From an uncultured Rhizobiaceae group bacterium (GTDB lineage: Bacteria > Pseudomonadota > Alphaproteobacteria > Rhizobiales > Rhizobiaceae), in NCBI GenBank assembly GCA_937923355.1, contig CALAIO010000307.1, positions 1 to 8,919 of the forward strand: a stretch of 8,919 nucleotides of DNA. The letters run 5' to 3'. Shown here piece after piece: positions 6,726 through 8,919 of this stretch. The position numbers and the translations under genes are program-made. Within the stretch, counting starts at the first letter, position 1. The number at the start of each line of letters is the position of its first letter. The notes under the pieces are model-generated. The model made no database searches, was not told where the DNA came from, and worked only from the letters and a program-made list of their open reading frames with translations.

Positions 6726-7088
6726 TTAACCTGTTATGCTACCTTTAAGCGTAATCGGTCTTGGTGCCTGATTGCCAGGAGCATTTTTTAACTTGCCCAG
6801 TGTTTTATCAACATCACGGGATTGTTTAAAAACAACTTCGCCCCCACGACCAAACGCAGCTTTTAATGTCATCAAGTCACATGTGCTTGCCAGTCGTAGA
6901 CCAAGCTCGCGCATGTGAACCCTACCATAGCAAAACTGCGCAATACGAGCTCTTTGTAACGCTGGCATCTTACTGCCAATTTCTACAGCATCAGCTGGAT
7001 TAGACATGATTTGCTGCATAACTTCCGCTTGGGATGGAGCGGAAACACTAGAAACGGGCGTTTCTTCTAATTTTCTCTCTGCTTGCAT
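6726..7088 (-). CDS. Small conserved-looking protein of unknown function
   Basis: A 120-residue protein I do not recognise with confidence. Residues 1-20 are polar and rich in Ser, Pro and Glu, probably disordered. Residues 21-80 look helical, with the memorable stretch RARIAQFCYGRVHMREL (46-62) followed by STCDLMTLKAAFGRGG (68-83). The tail is basic with Pro and Gly. Two cysteines (C53, C70) are present but no metal motif. There is no signal peptide or membrane segment, so it is probably cytoplasmic. It stands alone on the minus strand, 135 bases from the reductase gene and 144 bases from sco, and so is probably its own transcription unit. The composition and a coherent full-length frame support a real gene. 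The ATG at 7088 has only a weak upstream GTGAG as a ribosome site. Confidence 0.6.
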   Translation of the reverse strand: MQAERKLEETPVSSVSAPSQAEVMQQIMSNPADAVEIGSKMPALQRARIAQFCYGRVHMRELGLRLASTCDLMTLKAAFGRGGEVVFKQSRDVDKTLGKLKNAPGNQAPRPITLKGSITG

Positions 7089-7232
7089 AATGGCGACTCA
7101 CTGTTCCGATTGGTAAATTATTTCCGTAAGGTAACTTGTCGCTATAATGGAGCAGTTATTGTTAACATGAAGTTAATTATCAATTCACAGCTTGTAAACT
7201 TTTGATGAATAACGATTTTTATCGATTATGAA

Positions 7233-7871
7233 TTATGATTTTTCGCCTGAAATATAACCCTTGGCGACCTCAGCAATACGTTCAGGGCTGAGAATCGGTG
7301 GCATAAGCGTTTTAAAATCTCCATCTGGACCAACCAGATAGATAAAAGAACCATGGGCATATATCGGTCCTTCTTCAGGATGCTCATAGACCAATGATTT
7401 TTCAACATTAAAAGCCTTATAGGCCATATCAAGCGCATCTTCGCTTCCTGTTAGGCCAATCATATCCTTATGATGGTAGGAAAGCGCCTTTTTCATATTG
7501 TCGACGGTATCTCTTTCTGGATCAACCGTAATCAAAAGTGGCGTCACTTCAATATCCTGATTTTTCAAAACATCGACAGCTGCAGCCATTCTTGGCAATG
7601 CCACAGAGCATATCGCCTTGCAATTCGCATAGCCAAAGAAAATCATCTGAAAATGCCCATCAGGATTTTTAGAAGTTCGTTTTTGGCCATTATGATCAAT
7701 CAAATCAAAATCGCCGCCTTTGACATCCGGAAACCCTAGCGTATTTGGCGAAGTCTCTTCCTGGTGTTTGAGGGCATCATTAAGGTTTTCATGCACAACA
7801 CCATCATGCGCAATAGCCGTTGACGACAAAAACAACGAGGCAATCCCCAATATAATAGTTTTTCTCATCAT
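7233..7871 (-). CDS. Sco1/SenC/PrrC-family copper-thiol protein, exported
   Basis: A thioredoxin-fold protein of the Sco family, which delivers copper to, or reduces the cysteines of, the CuA site of cytochrome c oxidase and related enzymes in the periplasm. Start is ATG at 7871 (a second ATG follows at once), with AAGG five bases upstream; the open frame continues upstream only because it shadows the preceding gene. The 212 residues begin with a signal peptide (MRK, hydrophobic stretch to about 17, STAIA before H22). Copper ligands are present: C84 and C88 in CKAIC, and H173 in YAHGSF. DPERDT (117-122) and IGLTG (138-142) are further Sco signatures. It appears to be released after cleavage rather than membrane-anchored like many Sco proteins, leaving His22 as a possible mature N-terminus. 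It follows the preceding gene by seven bases and is surely co-transcribed with it. Confidence 0.9.
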   Translation of the reverse strand: MMRKTIILGIASLFLSSTAIAHDGVVHENLNDALKHQEETSPNTLGFPDVKGGDFDLIDHNGQKRTSKNPDGHFQMIFFGYANCKAICSVALPRMAAAVDVLKNQDIEVTPLLITVDPERDTVDNMKKALSYHHKDMIGLTGSEDALDMAYKAFNVEKSLVYEHPEEGPIYAHGSFIYLVGPDGDFKTLMPPILSPERIAEVAKGYISGEKS

Positions 7872-7878
7872 AAAGGCC

Positions 7879-8472
7879 TTATTGATTCTCTTTTGCGTAT
7901 TTGATGTCAGCTTCCTTACCAAGACCAAAATGGCCGGTTGCTTCAACCTGTTTGATAACGCGTGGATCACGCTTGAACCACGGCCCCTTGCCTTTGGCTT
8001 CAGGATTGCGCGCAGCCCAGGCTTTGGTCCATTTATTGGCTTTGTTAAATTCTGCAGCACCTTCGGCCTTGATGAACTGAACCATATAGAATTGTGTATT
8101 ATGCTCTTCAGGATCACCAACCATAATACCATCTACTTCAACTTTTTGATTACAATACGGTAGTAAATCTTCTGCAGCACCATTAAAAGAAAACTGTCCA
8201 TTCTTGAGCACTGCAATCAATTTGTTATCAGCATCGCGAACAAGACCCAATTGACGGCTTCCATCACCACAATTATCAGCACAATCCCCGGCAACTTCGC
8301 ACAAAAGGTCAACAACCTTGGCAGAGAAAGTGGATTGCACCGCTTCATTCAGGCCAAAGTCCTTGGCCTTGCTGCCTTTTGAAAAATCAGCAGCAAAAAC
8401 TGTAGAGGCTGAAAATGCTAACGCAAGTAGGGCTGAAGATGTTTTAAATGTTTTAGTTTGAAAAATTTTCAT
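7879..8472 (-). CDS. Exported cysteine-containing protein, related to its upstream neighbour; function unknown
   Basis: A 197-residue exported protein. Residues 1-27 form a clear signal peptide ending STVFA. The mature part has VVDLLCEVAGDCADNC (53-68) with C58, C64 and C68, the last two as CX3C, then GLVRDADNKLIAVLKNG and a fourth cysteine, C107. The strand-rich middle (about 48-136) resembles an OB-like small beta domain. The C-terminal 60 residues are basic and aromatic (KWTKAWAARNP, PWFKRDPRV) and look like an additional segment. The pattern IxxxVVDxxC, then CX3C, then GxxxGLV repeats the plan of the next gene upstream, so the two are probably divergent paralogues. I cannot name a family. 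Start ATG at 8472 is chosen because GAGGG lies eight bases upstream and gives a clean signal peptide; a GTG at 8487 adds only five residues. Neighbouring Sco suggests copper or thiol chemistry. Confidence 0.75.
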   Translation of the reverse strand: MKIFQTKTFKTSSALLALAFSASTVFAADFSKGSKAKDFGLNEAVQSTFSAKVVDLLCEVAGDCADNCGDGSRQLGLVRDADNKLIAVLKNGQFSFNGAAEDLLPYCNQKVEVDGIMVGDPEEHNTQFYMVQFIKAEGAAEFNKANKWTKAWAARNPEAKGKGPWFKRDPRVIKQVEATGHFGLGKEADIKYAKENQ

Positions 8473-8480
8473 GACAGACA

Positions 8481-8485
8481 CCCTC
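8481..8485 (-). promoter_or_regulatory. Ribosome binding site (GAGGG) across the upstream stop codon
   Basis: GAGGG on the minus strand lies eight bases before the ATG at 8472 and overlaps the TGA (8484-8486) of the preceding gene. Ribosomes terminating there could re-initiate, coupling synthesis of the two exported proteins. Confidence 0.55.
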
Positions 8486-8919
8486 ACTGATTATCTAGGA
8501 AGTTTTTAGGAAATGAATTAGGTGGAACAGCACCATAGTCTTCATGGTTCAAATTGGTAATGCCATCATTGGCGACAACATCTTCCACAACCAGATAATT
8601 CACACCGTCCCGCACATAGTGCATGCCCTTTGCTGTTATGGCATCTGACTGGATTTCCATAATATTATCAGACTTGGCAAGCGAATCTTCGCCCTTAAGC
8701 TTCAACACCATGTAGATTTGACCATCTTCATCTAGGACACCAACAGGAATACCACCCGCTGCACACCATAAAGCACAAGTATGGTGGGCAGAACCGACAA
8801 CGGCATCTTCACCACCCATGACGCCTGATAGATAACACCAGGTATCGATAATCTCCCCCTTGATTTCTATCGGCTTTGCCTGTGTTGCTGAAAAGGCCAG
8901 ATTTACATTGGCAAAACAG
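8484..8919 (-). CDS. Exported Cys/His-motif protein, 5' end cut by window edge; function unknown
   Basis: The frame is open to the window edge, so the start is not seen. The visible N-terminus (FANVNLAFSATQA) reads as the end of a signal peptide. The mature part begins KPIEIKGEIIDTWCYLSG, then AHHTCALWCAAGGIPVGVL, then strand-rich sequence (GQIYMVLKLKGED, HYVRDGVNYLVVEDV) and a short tail. The pattern VVDxxC, HxxCAxxCAxxGxPxG recalls a widespread group of poorly characterised small exported proteins; I know no assigned function. HHTC plus CX3C offers two histidines and two cysteines, with the earlier WC as a third thiol, which would suit copper, zinc or haem binding or thiol exchange. It heads, within this window, an operon with its shorter-motif relative and sco. 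Assignment as a real exported gene is secure; its role is inferred only from context. Confidence 0.75.
   Translation of the reverse strand, partial: CFANVNLAFSATQAKPIEIKGEIIDTWCYLSGVMGGEDAVVGSAHHTCALWCAAGGIPVGVLDEDGQIYMVLKLKGEDSLAKSDNIMEIQSDAITAKGMHYVRDGVNYLVVEDVVANDGITNLNHEDYGAVPPNSFPKNFLDNQ

Noticed and set aside
7143..7148. Perfect TATAAT on the plus strand
   Set aside because: No acceptable -35 box 16-18 bases upstream and no plus-strand gene downstream; expected by chance in an AT-rich gap.
7213..7224. Small hairpin CGAT-TTTT-ATCG after the sco stop
   Set aside because: Stem of only four pairs and no U-run following it on the minus strand, so it is not a convincing terminator.
7872..8132. 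N-terminal extension of the Sco frame up to an ATG at 8132
   Set aside because: It overlaps the preceding exported-protein gene in another frame, lacks a signal peptide at its start and has basic, low-quality composition; the ATG at 7871 has a ribosome site and a proper leader.
8473..8487. GTG start at 8487 for the downstream exported protein
   Set aside because: It would place MRVSV before the signal peptide; GAGGG is correctly spaced for the ATG at 8472 instead.

Overview
The window looks like ordinary chromosomal DNA from an alphaproteobacterium, most likely Hyphomicrobiales or a relative. The evidence is a short-form OpgH-type glucosyltransferase, closely packed operons, a BchC-like dehydrogenase, a Sco/SenC protein and AT-leaning intergenic gaps. 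The species cannot be named from sequence reading alone. I see no tRNA, rRNA, CRISPR array, insertion sequence or phage gene. No gene-free stretch exceeds about 150 bases.

Layout. (1) 1-2457, minus strand: an envelope-sugar pair, an OpgH/MdoH-type glucosyltransferase followed by the N-terminal part of mannose-1-phosphate guanylyltransferase (ManC), which runs off the left edge. ManC has no ATG, GTG or TTG start codon available. (2) 2458-2583: a divergent regulatory gap with a perfect 12-bp palindrome overlapping a TTGACA box. (3) 2584-5883, plus strand: a tight four-gene operon of medium-chain dehydrogenase, PTPS/QueD-like protein, GT4 glycosyltransferase and class I SAM methyltransferase. 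(4) 5880-6590, minus strand: a RibD-C/DHFR-like reductase that converges on the operon, with the two stop codons interlocked in one TTAA. (5) 6726-7088, minus strand: a small protein of unknown function. (6) 7233-8919, minus strand: an operon of two exported, mutually related cysteine proteins (the first one cut by the window edge) followed by a Sco/SenC copper-thiol protein.

The best candidate for an undescribed system is the block at 2584-6590. It holds a pterin-fold enzyme, a RibD-type reductase, a dehydrogenase, a glycosyltransferase and a methyltransferase. That is a plausible toolkit for a tailored (oxidised or reduced, glycosylated, methylated) GTP-derived pterin or pyrimidine. The PTPS-like protein has lost the catalytic Cys and the Asp-His pair of QueD/PTPS and one of the three zinc histidines, so it probably does something other than make 6-carboxy- or 6-pyruvoyl-tetrahydropterin. 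The second candidate is the exported trio at 7233-8919. All three proteins carry a CX3C motif, which suggests a periplasmic copper or thiol relay built around Sco.
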